Origin: Methanomassiliicoccaceae archaeon COG_1
GTDB lineage: Archaea > Thermoplasmatota > Thermoplasmata > Methanomassiliicoccales > Methanomethylophilaceae
Assembly (NCBI GenBank): GCA_028561875.1
Contig: JAQQTI010000005.1
Coordinates: forward strand, 81,569 to 145,568
DNA: 64,000 bases
Direction: 5' to 3'
Within the stretch, counting starts at the first letter, position 1; every line of letters starts with the position of its first letter. A program made the translations under genes and the position numbers. This document shows, piece after piece, positions 7,441-17,664 of this stretch. Under the pieces are notes generated by a model, which saw only the letters and a list, made by a program, of their open reading frames with translations, did no database searches and had not been told where the DNA came from.

Positions 7441-10145
7441 ATGTTTGCAAAAATGGCAGATTTCATAACCAGGCACGCCAAAGCGATGGCCGTGCTCTGG
7501 CTGGTTCTACTCGTCTGCTCCCTCCCTTTCGCCATGAAATCCGGCGACGTCCTCGAATACGACATGACTAACATGTCCGGGGCCGAGACCGAATCCAACA
7601 ACGGACAGGGCATACTGGACGATTACTTCGTCCAGATGAGCATGGACGAGATCCTCGTCGTATCCTACGCGGACGCCGCGGAGAAGGCCGCGATATACAA
7701 CGGTTCGGACCCCGGCTCGCAATCCACCTTCTTCGGCAAATTCTCCAGGCTCCTGAACGAGGAATTCGGGAGCAAGATCGTCGCCACATACGGCGGCAAT
7801 TACCAGAAGGCCCCGGGCACCGACAAAGCCGGCGTCGTGCTCGTCGCCCTCTCCGCCGCCGAGGACGGCTACGACATCACCCACAAGACCGGCGACATCA
7901 GGCACCTCGTCTCCGACGCCAAGAGAGACCTTGGCATGAGCAACAAGACCTACGTGACCGGCGACGCCGCCATCTCATATGACACCGAGAAGTCCTCCAT
8001 GGAGGACGTCAGCAAAGTCGATCCGCTCAGCATCGCCCTGATCTTCATCCTCCTGGCGCTGTTCTTCTACGCCATCGTCACGGCGTTTGTGCCCCCGGCG
8101 GTCGTGGGGATGGCTTACGGAATCGTGCTAACCCTCATTTGGGCCATCGGGCAGTTCTTGGGCATATACTACATCACGAAGACACTGCTTCTCGTCGTCA
8201 TGCTCGGCGCGGGCTGCGACTACTCGCTGTTCATACTCACCAGGTACAGGAACGAGCGCAAGCGCGGCAGGGACCACGACGCCGCAATCAGGGAGGCGGT
8301 CATGTGGGGCGGGGAGGCGGTCTTCACCTCCGGCGTCTCCGTAATGATCGGGTTCGCCGCCCTCACGCTGTGCTCCTTCTCGCTCGTGCAGACCCTCGGC
8401 CTCTGCCTCGCACTCGGCATCCTCGTCGCCCTGCTCGCGGCCCTGACCTTCATACCGTCCCTCATCTACATCGTCGGGGACAGGATCTACTGGCCCAGCA
8501 ACATAGAGAAGTACAAGAAGGCTGACGCATCCGCCTCCTCCGGCAACCGGAAAGGTGTCCACGCGCATCTCGTGAGCATCGGCAAGAGGTACTTCGGATG
8601 GCTCTCCAGGAACACCCACAAGTACGCCAAGCCGCTTGTGGCGCTGTTCGTCGTACTCTGCATCCCGACCACGTACTACTTCGCCACCAGCGAGGACTCC
8701 TCCGACACCATCTCCGTCATGCCTGATTCGGAGTCCATCGATGGCCTCAACCTCATCATGACGCAGACTGACGGCGGCACCATCATGCCGACCTACGTCG
8801 TCATGGAGATGAGGGAGAGCCTCATCGAGAGGGCGGGCACGTTCGCCCTCGCGGGCGCCGACGTGCCCTATATCAGATACACCGCAGCATCCATAAGCGT
8901 CACCGGCAGCGCGCCCTCCGCTCAGATTTCTGGGACGCTGTACGAACTGAGCCACCTCGAACTCGCCGGCGGCAAGGTCACCCAGGCAGGAATGGCTGGC
9001 AAGATCGAGGCCTCCCATCCCGAGATCGTCGGCAGCGTCAGCAGCGCCACCTCCTGGCAGCTCGCATACGTGCAGGCCCAGAACGCCGCGTACGCCAAGG
9101 TCTACAACACCTACACCTCCCAGGGGGCGACCGACGATGTCGCCAAGGCCGCCGCCGCTGCATTCGTGGCCGATCCGAAGAATGTCAACGAGGCGATCTA
9201 CAGCAGCCTCCTCGAGCGGAATCCCGTCGGGGCCGAGATCGTGAAGGGCGTCCTTGACAGGGTCGGATGGAACGGAGCCTACGACCAGGTCCTCGGAGTC
9301 GACGGCGGCGTACCCGTCACCCTCCAGAACATGATGGACTACCAGCTCAACGTCAGGACCGGCCTCCTCTCGACGAACGGCGCCTACGTATGCATGACGG
9401 TCGTCACCACCGAGAAGCCTATGTCCGACAACACGATGGACTTCGTCGCGGACATCAGGGGCGATCTGAAGAACGGCGGGGAGCTCTACGGGACGTTTTT
9501 CACGAACGACGTCAAGGAGACCTACGTCTCCGGCACCTCCGCCCAGATGAGCGACATCTCCGGCATCGTAGAGGAGCAGTTCAGCTTCATAAGGCTGGTC
9601 GTCATCGTTCTCCTGATCGTGCTGCTCTTCTTCATCCTCGGATGTTACCTCACCCCGATCAGGGCCATCATCACGATTGTGATGTCGGTGATCTGGACCG
9701 TCGCCCTCACCCGCCTGGTGTTCGACAGCCTGCTGGGCACGCCGGTTCTGTGGCTGATTCCGATCGTCCTGTTCGTCGTCCTGCTGGGGCTCGGAATGGA
9801 CTACGAGATCTTCCTCACCACCAAGATCCGCGAGAACAGGATCAAGGGCATGGAAAACGGCACCGCCATCGACGAGGCCGTCAAGCAGGCCGGCGGCGTG
9901 ATCAGCCTATGCGCCCTCATCATGGGTGGCACGTTCCTCACGCTGCTGCTCGCCGGTTCCTCGATGCTGCAGGAGTTCGGCTTCGCACTCGGCGTGGGCA
10001 TCCTGATTGACGGCCTGTTCATGGTCGGCTTCGTCAGCCGTCGCTCATGCACCTCATGGGCGAGTGGAGCTGGAAGGGCCCCGGTTCCTCCAGAAGAGGC
10101 ACGCGGTCCCGAGCGGACCCCGACCCCCGGCCGAGGACTGAATGA
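7441..10145 (+). CDS. MMPL/RND-type membrane transporter (C-terminal frameshift)
   Basis: About 900 residues with the MMPL duplication: each half has a large extracytoplasmic loop followed by a membrane bundle. Halves are marked by GAGCDYSLFILTRYRNE and GLGMDYEIFLTTKIRE, the GxDY motifs of this family. The first TM segment is residues ~15-32. Members export lipids, terpenoids or drugs using the proton gradient. The frame breaks near 10036-10041: the zero frame runs into unrelated Arg/Pro-rich sequence to 10209, while the frame one base back reads PSLMHLMGEWSW, the expected MmpL C-terminus, and ends at TGA 10143-10145. It is divergent from the TetR gene. Confidence 0.85.
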
Positions 10146-10230
10146 CGCTCGCAAAACCTCTTACCCCGGGGCGGTCCCTTCCTCCCGTCCGCTCGACTTT
10201 CTTATATAGGGGCGGCGGATAGCGACCCAC

Positions 10231-11915
10231 ATGTCCGATCCCATCGAGGTCGAGATCGGAAAACGGCGCTGCAGAACGCCGTGTTCTTCAAAGGGAAGGC
10301 GAACCCCAAGGCGGTGGCTGGAAGGGTCCTCGGAGCGCATCCCGAACTCCGGTCCGACGTGGGTGGGACCTTCGAGATGATCGAGTCCATCGTCGGGGAC
10401 GTCAACGCCATGTCTCCCGAAGCACAGAGGAAGGAACTCGGGTCCCTCGACCCGTCGATGCTAAGGAAGGAGAGGAAGGAGAGGACGTACGAGCTCCCCG
10501 ACCTCGAGAGCCCCGTTCAGGGCGGGACGGTTATGAGAATCGCCCCCGGGCCCTCCGGCCCGCTGCACATCGGGCACACGCGGGCGTCAGTACTCAACGA
10601 CGAATACACCAAGAGGTACGGCGGAAAACTCGTCCTCAGGTTCGAGGACACCAACCCCGAGAAGATCGCCCCCGAGGCTTACGACATGATCCCCGAGGAC
10701 CTGGACTGGCTCGGGGTGAAATGCCATGAGACGTACGTCCAGTCGGATAGGTTCCGGCTCTACTACGAGGTCACGAGGGAGCTGCTCGAGCAATGCAACG
10801 CTTACGTCTGCACCTGTGATTCCGAGGACTGGAGGCGGAAGAAGGAGGCGATGACCGCCTGCCCCTGCAGGGACCTCCCCCCGAGCGAGCAGCTAGAGAG
10901 GTTCGACAGGATGATGGAGGGCGGCTACGGGGCCGGAGAGGCGATAGCCGTCGTGAAGACCGCCATCGACCACCCCAATCCCGCCATAAGAGACTTCGTC
11001 GCCCTGAGGATCGTCGATGCCCCCCACCCGCGGACGGGGACGAAGTACCGCGTATATCCGATGATGAACCTCTCCGTGGCGGTGGACGACCACCTCATGG
11101 GCATGACGCACGTCATCCGCGGGAAGGACCACCTCAACAACACCGAGAGGCAGAAGTACGTCTTCGGGTACATGGGCTGGGATGCTCCTGCGTACTACCA
11201 CTACGGGCTGGTCAACATCCCCGACGCCGTGCTGAAGACCTCGCTCATAAGAGAGTCCATCCGCACCGGGGAGTACGCCGGATGGGACGACATCCGCACC
11301 GGGACGGTGAGGGCGCTGGAGAGGAGGGGCATACGCCCCGAGGCCATACGCCGCTACTGGATTGAGACCGGCATGAAGAGCGTGGACATCTCGTTCAGCT
11401 GGGACAACCTCTACGGCATGAACCGGGACATAATCGACCCGGTATCCCACCGTTACTTCTTCGTGCAGGACCCCGTCCGCTACGACATCGAGGGCGCGGA
11501 GGCGATAGAGGGGAGGGCGCCGCTGCTCCCCGGCGACCCGTCGAAGGGCTACCGGGAGTACAGGCTCGAGGGCGCGAAGACCGTGTTCATCTCCGAGAAG
11601 GACTCCTCGCAGTTCGCCCGCGACGGGAGGATCAGGCTCAAGGACCTCTGCAACCTGGATTACTCGACCCCGGCCCGGTATGCCGGCGACGACGTCTCAC
11701 AGCTCCGCGGGGGTGGCATGAGCGCGGTTCAGTGGGTTTCCAGGGATTCCGTGAGGGCGAGTGTCCTTATGCCGGACGGCAAGGTCTCCGAGGGGCTCGT
11801 CGAGAGCGCCCTGCTAGGCGAGGAATCGGACACAGTCCAGTTCGAGAGGTTCGGATTCGTCCGCATCGAGAAGAAGGGCGCAGACGGCGTAGCAGCCGTA
11901 TACACGCACGACTGA
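10231..11915 (+). CDS. gltX: Glutamyl-tRNA synthetase, archaeal type (N-terminal frameshift)
   Basis: Class I synthetase of about 560 residues with the HIGH motif in PSGPLHIGHTRA, FEDTNPEK and the archaeal KMSKS-like loop LKTSLIRESIRTGEYAGWDD. It loads Glu on tRNA-Glu (and in archaea also makes Glu-tRNA-Gln for transamidation). A TATA box (TTATATAG, 10202-10209) points to the ATG at 10231, which reads MSDPIEVEIGK. The expected continuation ALQNAVFFKGKANPKAV lies in another frame from about 10266, so one base seems to be missing near GGAAAACGGCG (10258-10268). A GTG at 10281 in the main frame would delete the conserved N-terminus. Confidence 0.9.
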
Positions 11916-11972
11916 ACGCGATTTGATCCTACCGACCGCCGCGGGTCCCTTCTTTCCGTCCGCGAGGGTGCA

Positions 11973-13334
11973 TTAACGGCTGCCGGCTGAGGTTCGGAAC
12001 GCCGAGGCCGATGCCCCGGTACTCCGTTCCACCCGCCTCTTTAATGACTTTCTGGAGATGGCCATCATCGCAACGGCGGCGAGCATTTGCACGAGCACGA
12101 ACGACCAGTAAATCGCATCCATCGACACCCGGGACGCGAAGTAGAAGAAGACGATGAAGAGGACCTCGCGGGACAGCGTGGTGACCATGGCATATTGCGC
12201 GAATTTCAAGGACTGTAGCATGGAAGAACCGAAACACACGCAGGACATCATGGGTATGATCAGGCAGTATATCTTCAGCACATGCGACATCTCTTCGTGA
12301 AGGTAGCGCGTTTCCTCGGTATGGGTGAAAACATCTATCAGAAGATCGGCCAGGACGAATATGGTCGCCGCCAGCACCAAGGCGATGCATAGGCACAGCT
12401 TCAGCGAGAACCTGTAACCCTCTCTCGCTTTAGATGGGTCGTTCTGACCCCAGGCTGCCGAAGTCACGGATATCATCGCCGCGGTGATGGCGAACGAGGG
12501 TATTGCGGCCATCATGACGAACTGGTACGGATAGTTGTATGCGATCATGCCGTTGCTGCCCCCGCAATCGTATATGAACGAATTCTGAGGTATGACCAGG
12601 ACGGGAATCAGGATCAATTCGAACATGTGGGGGATCCCCACGCTGAATATGTCTGCCAGCTGCTCGCGGTCGAACCTGAGGCGTTTGAAGTCCGGGCGGA
12701 CGTACATCCGGCCTCCGAGGTACAGATAGAATCCGATGCATGTCGTGGCGGAGAAGGACACGACGGTAGCGAGGGAGGACCCCATCAGCCCGAAATCCAG
12801 GACGTAGATGAGCAGAGGGTCCAGAACAATATTTATGCCTGCTGCGGTCGCGGAGAGCATCATCGCTTTCTTGGCGGCGCCCTCGGCCCTCATGAGTCCG
12901 GCGAAAATGCCGTGCATGATGAGCGGATAGGAAAACAGAACGAATGGGCGCACGTAATCCAGACGGTACCCTATGTCCGCATCGCCGCCTATGAACCTGA
13001 GTATTGGCTCGCAGAGCACGAGCATGATCGCGGAAACGAGCAGCGAAATCAGTAGCATTACAAGAACAGACTGCCTGGCGAGACCGTCTGCGCGATTTTT
13101 GTCTTTTGCACCCAGCGCCCGAGAGACGGCGGCGGATACGCCCACTCCGATGCCGTTCCCCACGTACACCACGATCCAGTATATCGGGGTGGAGAGGGAT
13201 ATCGCCGACATGGCCGCTGGCCCGAGCCCGGAGCACCAAAAAGAGTCTATGAACAGCTGCAGATTGGAAACCAGGTATGCTACAATCAGGGGTGCCGACA
13301 TCTTCACGATTGCCGTCTTCGGATCGCTCAGCAT
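11973..13334 (-). CDS. MATE family efflux transporter
   Basis: 453 residues with about twelve hydrophobic segments in two repeats. Motifs such as MSAPLIVAYLVSNLQLFIDSFWCSGLG and LRAEGAAKKAM place it in the MATE (multi-antimicrobial extrusion) family, which exports cationic compounds by Na+ or H+ antiport. The ATG at 13334 shares one base with the TAA of the upstream ABC ATPase gene (TAATG), so translation is probably coupled; an in-frame ATG at 13385 is possible. It is the last gene of the methyltransferase-ABC transporter operon, so its substrate may be related to the imported compound. Confidence 0.88.
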   Translation of the reverse strand: MLSDPKTAIVKMSAPLIVAYLVSNLQLFIDSFWCSGLGPAAMSAISLSTPIYWIVVYVGNGIGVGVSAAVSRALGAKDKNRADGLARQSVLVMLLISLLVSAIMLVLCEPILRFIGGDADIGYRLDYVRPFVLFSYPLIMHGIFAGLMRAEGAAKKAMMLSATAAGINIVLDPLLIYVLDFGLMGSSLATVVSFSATTCIGFYLYLGGRMYVRPDFKRLRFDREQLADIFSVGIPHMFELILIPVLVIPQNSFIYDCGGSNGMIAYNYPYQFVMMAAIPSFAITAAMISVTSAAWGQNDPSKAREGYRFSLKLCLCIALVLAATIFVLADLLIDVFTHTEETRYLHEEMSHVLKIYCLIIPMMSCVCFGSSMLQSLKFAQYAMVTTLSREVLFIVFFYFASRVSMDAIYWSFVLVQMLAAVAMMAISRKSLKRRVERSTGASASAFRTSAGSR

Positions 13335-14185
13335 TACATCCAGGTCGTCGGTTTTTTTCTGAATGGCACAACCTCCAGTTCGCATCGGTTCTCCGAACAG
13401 CCCGACACCGATGTCCCCAGAATCACATGCGGGGCGCCCCTGTACTCGATCACGTCGCAATCTATGCCGTACAGGAGTTCGATGTTTCCAGGCGTTATCA
13501 GATCGGCCGGGGTGCCGATTTCATGGATGACGCCCGGCTTCTTCATCATGATGATCATGTGCGCGAACCGGGCTGCGATGTTCAGGTCGTGGACGATCAT
13601 GATTACGATCATCTGCCTCTTTTCGGCTATGGCCCTGAGAAGCTGGGCAACGTATACCTGGTACTTCACGTCGAGGTTGGAGGTCGGCTCGTCCAGGACG
13701 AGTATCCTCGGCTCCTGTGCCAGGCCGCGGGCGATGGCGACCTTTTGCAACTGGCCTGCAGACAGCTCGTTGGTGTTCTTCATAGCCAGGTTCTCAATGC
13801 CCAACAACTTCATGGCGCGGTACGCCGAGCGCAGGTCCTTTTCCGTGCTGCCCCAATGCTGATGACGGAAACGACCGACCATTACGGCGTTCACGACCGG
13901 CATCGAGAAGCATTCCTGATAAGTGGCCGGGACGAAACCGACGGTATCAGAGAGCTCCCTGTAGCTCATATCGGCCACGTTGCGCCCGTCTATCGTTATT
14001 TTCCCTGATTTCGGCAGAAGAAGTTTGTTGATGCACTTTACCAACGTGGATTTGCCGACCCCGTTGGGGCCGACTATGCAGTACAAACCCGGATCGACCA
14101 CCCTCAGGTTTACCGAGCTGAGGACGGGGCATTTCTCACTGTACCCGAAATCAAGATCCTTTATGAAAAGCTCGGTCATGGTCAT
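13334..14185 (-). CDS. ABC transporter ATP-binding protein, Fe-chelate/B12 type
   Basis: 283 residues. Walker A GPNGVGKST, signature LSAGQLQKVAIARGLAQ and Walker B ILVLDEPTSNLD are intact. Best match is the FecE/BtuD class that powers FecCD-type importers for siderophores, haem or cobalamin. The ATG overlaps the FecCD stop as ATGA. The C-terminal tail after IDCDVIEYRG is typical of this class. It works with the permease and binding protein encoded just upstream. Confidence 0.92.
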   Translation of the reverse strand: MTMTELFIKDLDFGYSEKCPVLSSVNLRVVDPGLYCIVGPNGVGKSTLVKCINKLLLPKSGKITIDGRNVADMSYRELSDTVGFVPATYQECFSMPVVNAVMVGRFRHQHWGSTEKDLRSAYRAMKLLGIENLAMKNTNELSAGQLQKVAIARGLAQEPRILVLDEPTSNLDVKYQVYVAQLLRAIAEKRQMIVIMIVHDLNIAARFAHMIIMMKKPGVIHEIGTPADLITPGNIELLYGIDCDVIEYRGAPHVILGTSVSGCSENRCELEVVPFRKKPTTWM

Positions 14186-15339
14186 CCCCAGGCCTTTGTG
14201 TTTTTGTTCAGTATGAGCCAGATGAACAGGGGCCCACCTATAAAGGCCATGACGACCCCCACCGGCAGCACCGATCCCCCCATGGCGATCCTGCTCAGGA
14301 GGTCGGCGAGAAGTAGCAGCATCCCGCCGAAGATCGCGGACGCGGGAGCGAGAAAACGGTTGTCAGCGCCGATGAACATCCTCACGATATGAGGGGTGAC
14401 GAGGCCGACGAAGCCGATTAGACCGGTGAAGCTGACTATGGCCGCGCTTATGAGCCCCACGAGTACGAGGCAGAGCACCCTCGTGCGGTCCGCATCTACC
14501 CCCATGGACTTGGCTGTGTCATCGCCCGTGGCGAGGACGTTCAGCTTGTTGGACAGGATCTGCACCGCCACTACCCCCGGCAGAACCACCGCCGCGATTA
14601 TTGGCACGGATGGCCAGGTGATGTTGGCCAAGGTGCCGACCTGCCATTGGAATATGCGCGCCAGGTCCTGCGGGTTGGCCCACAGCATCAGAACGGTGGT
14701 CAAGGCGTTGAAGATGTACATCACGCCTATTCCGGCCATTATCATGGTGGCAGGGGACGCGTTCTTGAGCTTGGAGACGAGGATTATCACGGCAGTCGGG
14801 ATCAGGGAGAGGGCGAACGAATAGGATACCACGGCCCACTGCCCGAACAGGAGCACGGCGCCCGACGTCATGGCGAGCGTGGCCCCGAACGAGGCTCCGG
14901 AGGAGACTCCGGTGGTGTAGGGGTCGGCCAGAGGGTTCTTCAGTATGCTCTGCATGACGACCCCGCATACCGCGAATCCTGCCCCGGCCAGTATCCCGGC
15001 CAGTATCCGGGGCGTCCTTAAATCTACGACAATGTGGTCCCTGGTCGCATCTTGTGGATGCCCCAAGATGTGGTCCAGGATTATCCCGTACGAGTCTAGG
15101 AAGCTTATGTCGTAGGCTCCGACCGCCACGGCTACGCCGGCCACGGCAACTATTACCACGGAGCACACGGCGATAAGCAACAGCTTCCTGAACACGGAGT
15201 GCCTGTATTCCCTGACCGTGCTTTCGAAGGCGCCGTCGTCCTCCTGGTCCATCCAATCGTCGACTGCGGACAGGACTTGCGGGTCGACCGCCCACCGTGT
15301 CCCCTCCCCGCCCGAATCCGCGCCCATCCTCATACGCAT
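14182..15339 (-). CDS. FecCD family ABC transporter permease
   Basis: 385 residues with about ten membrane segments from residue 52 on. Conserved FecCD/BtuC stretches are present: LRTPRILAGILAGAGFAVCG, MQSILKNPLADPYTTGVSSGASFGA, and FTGLIGFVGLVTPHIVRM. A soluble 50-residue N-terminal tail (WMDQEDDGAFESTVREYRH) precedes the first TM and is longer than usual. It forms the import channel for a metal chelate or corrinoid. The start lies 7 bases after the binding-protein stop. Confidence 0.92.
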   Translation of the reverse strand: MRMRMGADSGGEGTRWAVDPQVLSAVDDWMDQEDDGAFESTVREYRHSVFRKLLLIAVCSVVIVAVAGVAVAVGAYDISFLDSYGIILDHILGHPQDATRDHIVVDLRTPRILAGILAGAGFAVCGVVMQSILKNPLADPYTTGVSSGASFGATLAMTSGAVLLFGQWAVVSYSFALSLIPTAVIILVSKLKNASPATMIMAGIGVMYIFNALTTVLMLWANPQDLARIFQWQVGTLANITWPSVPIIAAVVLPGVVAVQILSNKLNVLATGDDTAKSMGVDADRTRVLCLVLVGLISAAIVSFTGLIGFVGLVTPHIVRMFIGADNRFLAPASAIFGGMLLLLADLLSRIAMGGSVLPVGVVMAFIGGPLFIWLILNKNTKAWG

Positions 15340-15346
15340 CCGTAAA

Positions 15347-16678
15347 TCAGGCCTTAGCAGCGGTCAACGGGAAGAACCCGGCGGCATCCCTGACGTCGCC
15401 CTTGAAGAGGGTGAAGCGGTCATAGTAGTCCTGAATCGCCTCCCAGCCCTCGTCGGAACCGACGGAGCCGTCCCAGAGCATGGACATCAGGAGCAGGAGC
15501 CCCGATATTCCGTTGACCGCCCCGTACATCTCGTAAGTGACGCCGATCACGCGGCCGTTCTCGTACGCGTCGCACCCCTTGAAGTAAGAACCCATGATGT
15601 CTATCGTTCTCTGGTAGTCGGCGACGGTCGTGCCTTCGGGGGTATACCCCCAGGTCGTGATTATCACAACGCTCGGATTGGCCTTCAGTATGGTTTCGAT
15701 TTCCACGTTGCTGGCCCATCCGCTGTTGCCTTCTACAAGATGCAGCGACCTCATGGGGAGCGTCTGCATGTTGTGCACTATGCCCGACGTGGAAGGCTTA
15801 CCATTCATCTCCAGATTCACCGCCACCGGGCTTTTCGGGTTGTTGGCAATCACGCAGGAGAGCTTCTCTCCAACGCTTTCGCTGAACCTTTCGATTTTCG
15901 CCGAAACGTCCGTCAAATAGTCGAGGTACTTGGAGGTGTTCGATTGCAGCCCCATCATCACGCCGAGTGTGACTATGGTATGGTTCCAGGTTATGCCGCG
16001 TATGGATATGTCCTCTGGCAGCAGTATGCAGTCGAAGGCCTCAGTGACTTTCGAGCTGTTTATGAACGACTCGGTGAAGTTTCCCGGATACCCGATGACC
16101 GCCTTCACCCCCGATTTGGCGACCACCTCGTAGTCGTAAGTGCTAGACCCTACGCTCTTTATCCTCTCGGCTGCCCCGGGGTAGAGGTCTTTTCTGAGGC
16201 CGTCGATGCTCTTCTGCAGCTGCAGCATATGCGTCACCCTGTCGAAGAAACCGACTATGACTCCCATGTCGAGGGTGGGAGGGCCGTAGCAGGCGATGTT
16301 GCCCTTCAGCGGGAAATGGACGGAGCTCACGCCCAGGTTCCAATCCCTGTAATACATGATCGCCTCTTCGTTGCCGAGGAACTTCCTGATGAGTTTGACG
16401 TCCTCCTGATCCACGTTGCCATCGGTGTTGGCATCGGCCAGGGGATGGTTCACACGATCCCACTGGATGTTGCCGTCCGCTATGTCTTTCACTAAGTCTA
16501 AATCGTTCTCGTCGAGATAGTTGTCGTTATTGGCGTTGCCGTACGCGAGGAGCAGCCCTTTCAGCGTAAAATCATCGGATTTCGTATCTTGGTTGCTCGC
16601 CACGTACCATACGCCGGCAAACGCGCTTGCCACTATGACTGCCGCTACGATGACCGTGACCGTCTTCCCATTCCTCAC
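15347..16678 (-). CDS. Metal-chelate ABC transporter substrate-binding protein with N-terminal dockerin-like domain
   Basis: 443 residues, GTG start with GGTGAG just before. Residues ~6-24 are a hydrophobic anchor or signal. Residues ~40-115 hold two EF-hand-like dockerin repeats, NANNDNYLDENDLDLV and DANTDGNVDQEDVKLIRKFL, each with the D-x-N-x-D-G-type Ca2+ loop. From about residue 140 a class III periplasmic binding fold (TroA/BtuF type) follows, with GVKAVIGYPGNFTES and NPSVVIITTWGYTPEG. The binding domain feeds the FecCD permease. A dockerin-like module on a transporter binding protein is unusual and may tether it to cell-surface partners. Confidence 0.85.
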   Translation of the reverse strand: MRNGKTVTVIVAAVIVASAFAGVWYVASNQDTKSDDFTLKGLLLAYGNANNDNYLDENDLDLVKDIADGNIQWDRVNHPLADANTDGNVDQEDVKLIRKFLGNEEAIMYYRDWNLGVSSVHFPLKGNIACYGPPTLDMGVIVGFFDRVTHMLQLQKSIDGLRKDLYPGAAERIKSVGSSTYDYEVVAKSGVKAVIGYPGNFTESFINSSKVTEAFDCILLPEDISIRGITWNHTIVTLGVMMGLQSNTSKYLDYLTDVSAKIERFSESVGEKLSCVIANNPKSPVAVNLEMNGKPSTSGIVHNMQTLPMRSLHLVEGNSGWASNVEIETILKANPSVVIITTWGYTPEGTTVADYQRTIDIMGSYFKGCDAYENGRVIGVTYEMYGAVNGISGLLLLMSMLWDGSVGSDEGWEAIQDYYDRFTLFKGDVRDAAGFFPLTAAKA

Positions 16679-16696
16679 CGTATCACACTCTTTTGC

Positions 16697-17440
16697 TCAC
16701 TTCCTGCATTCCACCAAAAAGGTACCCGAATAGTAGCCGTACTTCCATGCACGGAGCCCGGAGTAGACCCTCTGATCGATGCCGGTGGAGACCCGTATGT
16801 CCTTGAGGTCCAGCCCGTTCAGGATGTTGAGGTCGAAAGCGGGCCTCTCGGCGGAGACGGACCATAGGTCCTTCCCGCACGTAGCCTGTATCCTGCTCAC
16901 GTGTTCACGTTGGGTCACACGGATGAGGAAGGATGAGATGAGGTGCTTGAAGCGGGTCTTTACAGATTTGTTCAGCTCGTTGCTCCAGTCGCCGTCTATG
17001 TAGGTTAGTTTGCCATCGGGGGAGATGACCCTCTTCCATTCGGTGAGGGCTTTGACCGGGTCCGGAAGCGTCCATAGGACGTTACGGCTTATCACCGCGT
17101 CGAAGCTGTTGTCGGAGAAGGGGAGGTCGGCCGCGTCCCCCTTTACGAAGGTCACCTCCGCCCCCCGTGCCGATGCGTTTGCCCGGGCATGAGAGAGCAT
17201 GGAATCCGAAAAGTCCAATGCGGTGACCTCATGACCCATCTCAGACAGGACTATGGCGATTGTTCCCGGTCCGGTCCCTATGTCCAGTATCTTCAGGGGA
17301 GAATCCCCGAACACCTCTTTCATAATCGATTTCCAGGCTTCGAGTTCTTTTTTGTCCTCCAGGCCTTCCTTGGAGTATCTGTTGTAGTCGTCAGAATTGG
17401 CATTCCAGGTATCTGTTAGATTTTCGTGAGATGTGTTCAT
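16697..17440 (-). CDS. Class I SAM-dependent methyltransferase
   Basis: About 247 residues. Motif I LKILDIGTGPGTIAIVLSE and post-motif segments VTALDFSDSMLSHA and GDAADLPFSDNSFDAVISRNV identify a Methyltransf_11-like Rossmann enzyme. The substrate is unknown. ATG 17440 is preferred over a TTG three codons upstream. A TATA element (CATATATAAC on the minus strand, about 17503-17494) drives the operon. It is the first gene of methyltransferase-binding protein-permease-ATPase-MATE, with an 18-base gap to the second. Cotranscription with a chelate importer and an exporter suggests it modifies a metallophore or imported cofactor; that is inference. Confidence 0.85.
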   Translation of the reverse strand: MNTSHENLTDTWNANSDDYNRYSKEGLEDKKELEAWKSIMKEVFGDSPLKILDIGTGPGTIAIVLSEMGHEVTALDFSDSMLSHARANASARGAEVTFVKGDAADLPFSDNSFDAVISRNVLWTLPDPVKALTEWKRVISPDGKLTYIDGDWSNELNKSVKTRFKHLISSFLIRVTQREHVSRIQATCGKDLWSVSAERPAFDLNILNGLDLKDIRVSTGIDQRVYSGLRAWKYGYYSGTFLVECRK

Positions 17441-17664
17441 GATCTTCAAATCCGATTTTGCTTGATTTTTGTCGTTTCGAAGGATATTTTAACGTTATAT
17501 ATGCTTCATCCAATCCAATTACGTAGAAATCCCGCAACATAGCGTGCACGGGAGGGGTGCAACTGCTATCGGATAGACGGAGGATTAGGCCCGATTGGTC
17601 GATTGACGGCTGCGGCTGTCCCGGTGAGCACCCGGACCATCGCACGCACACCGAGCCCGCGGCG

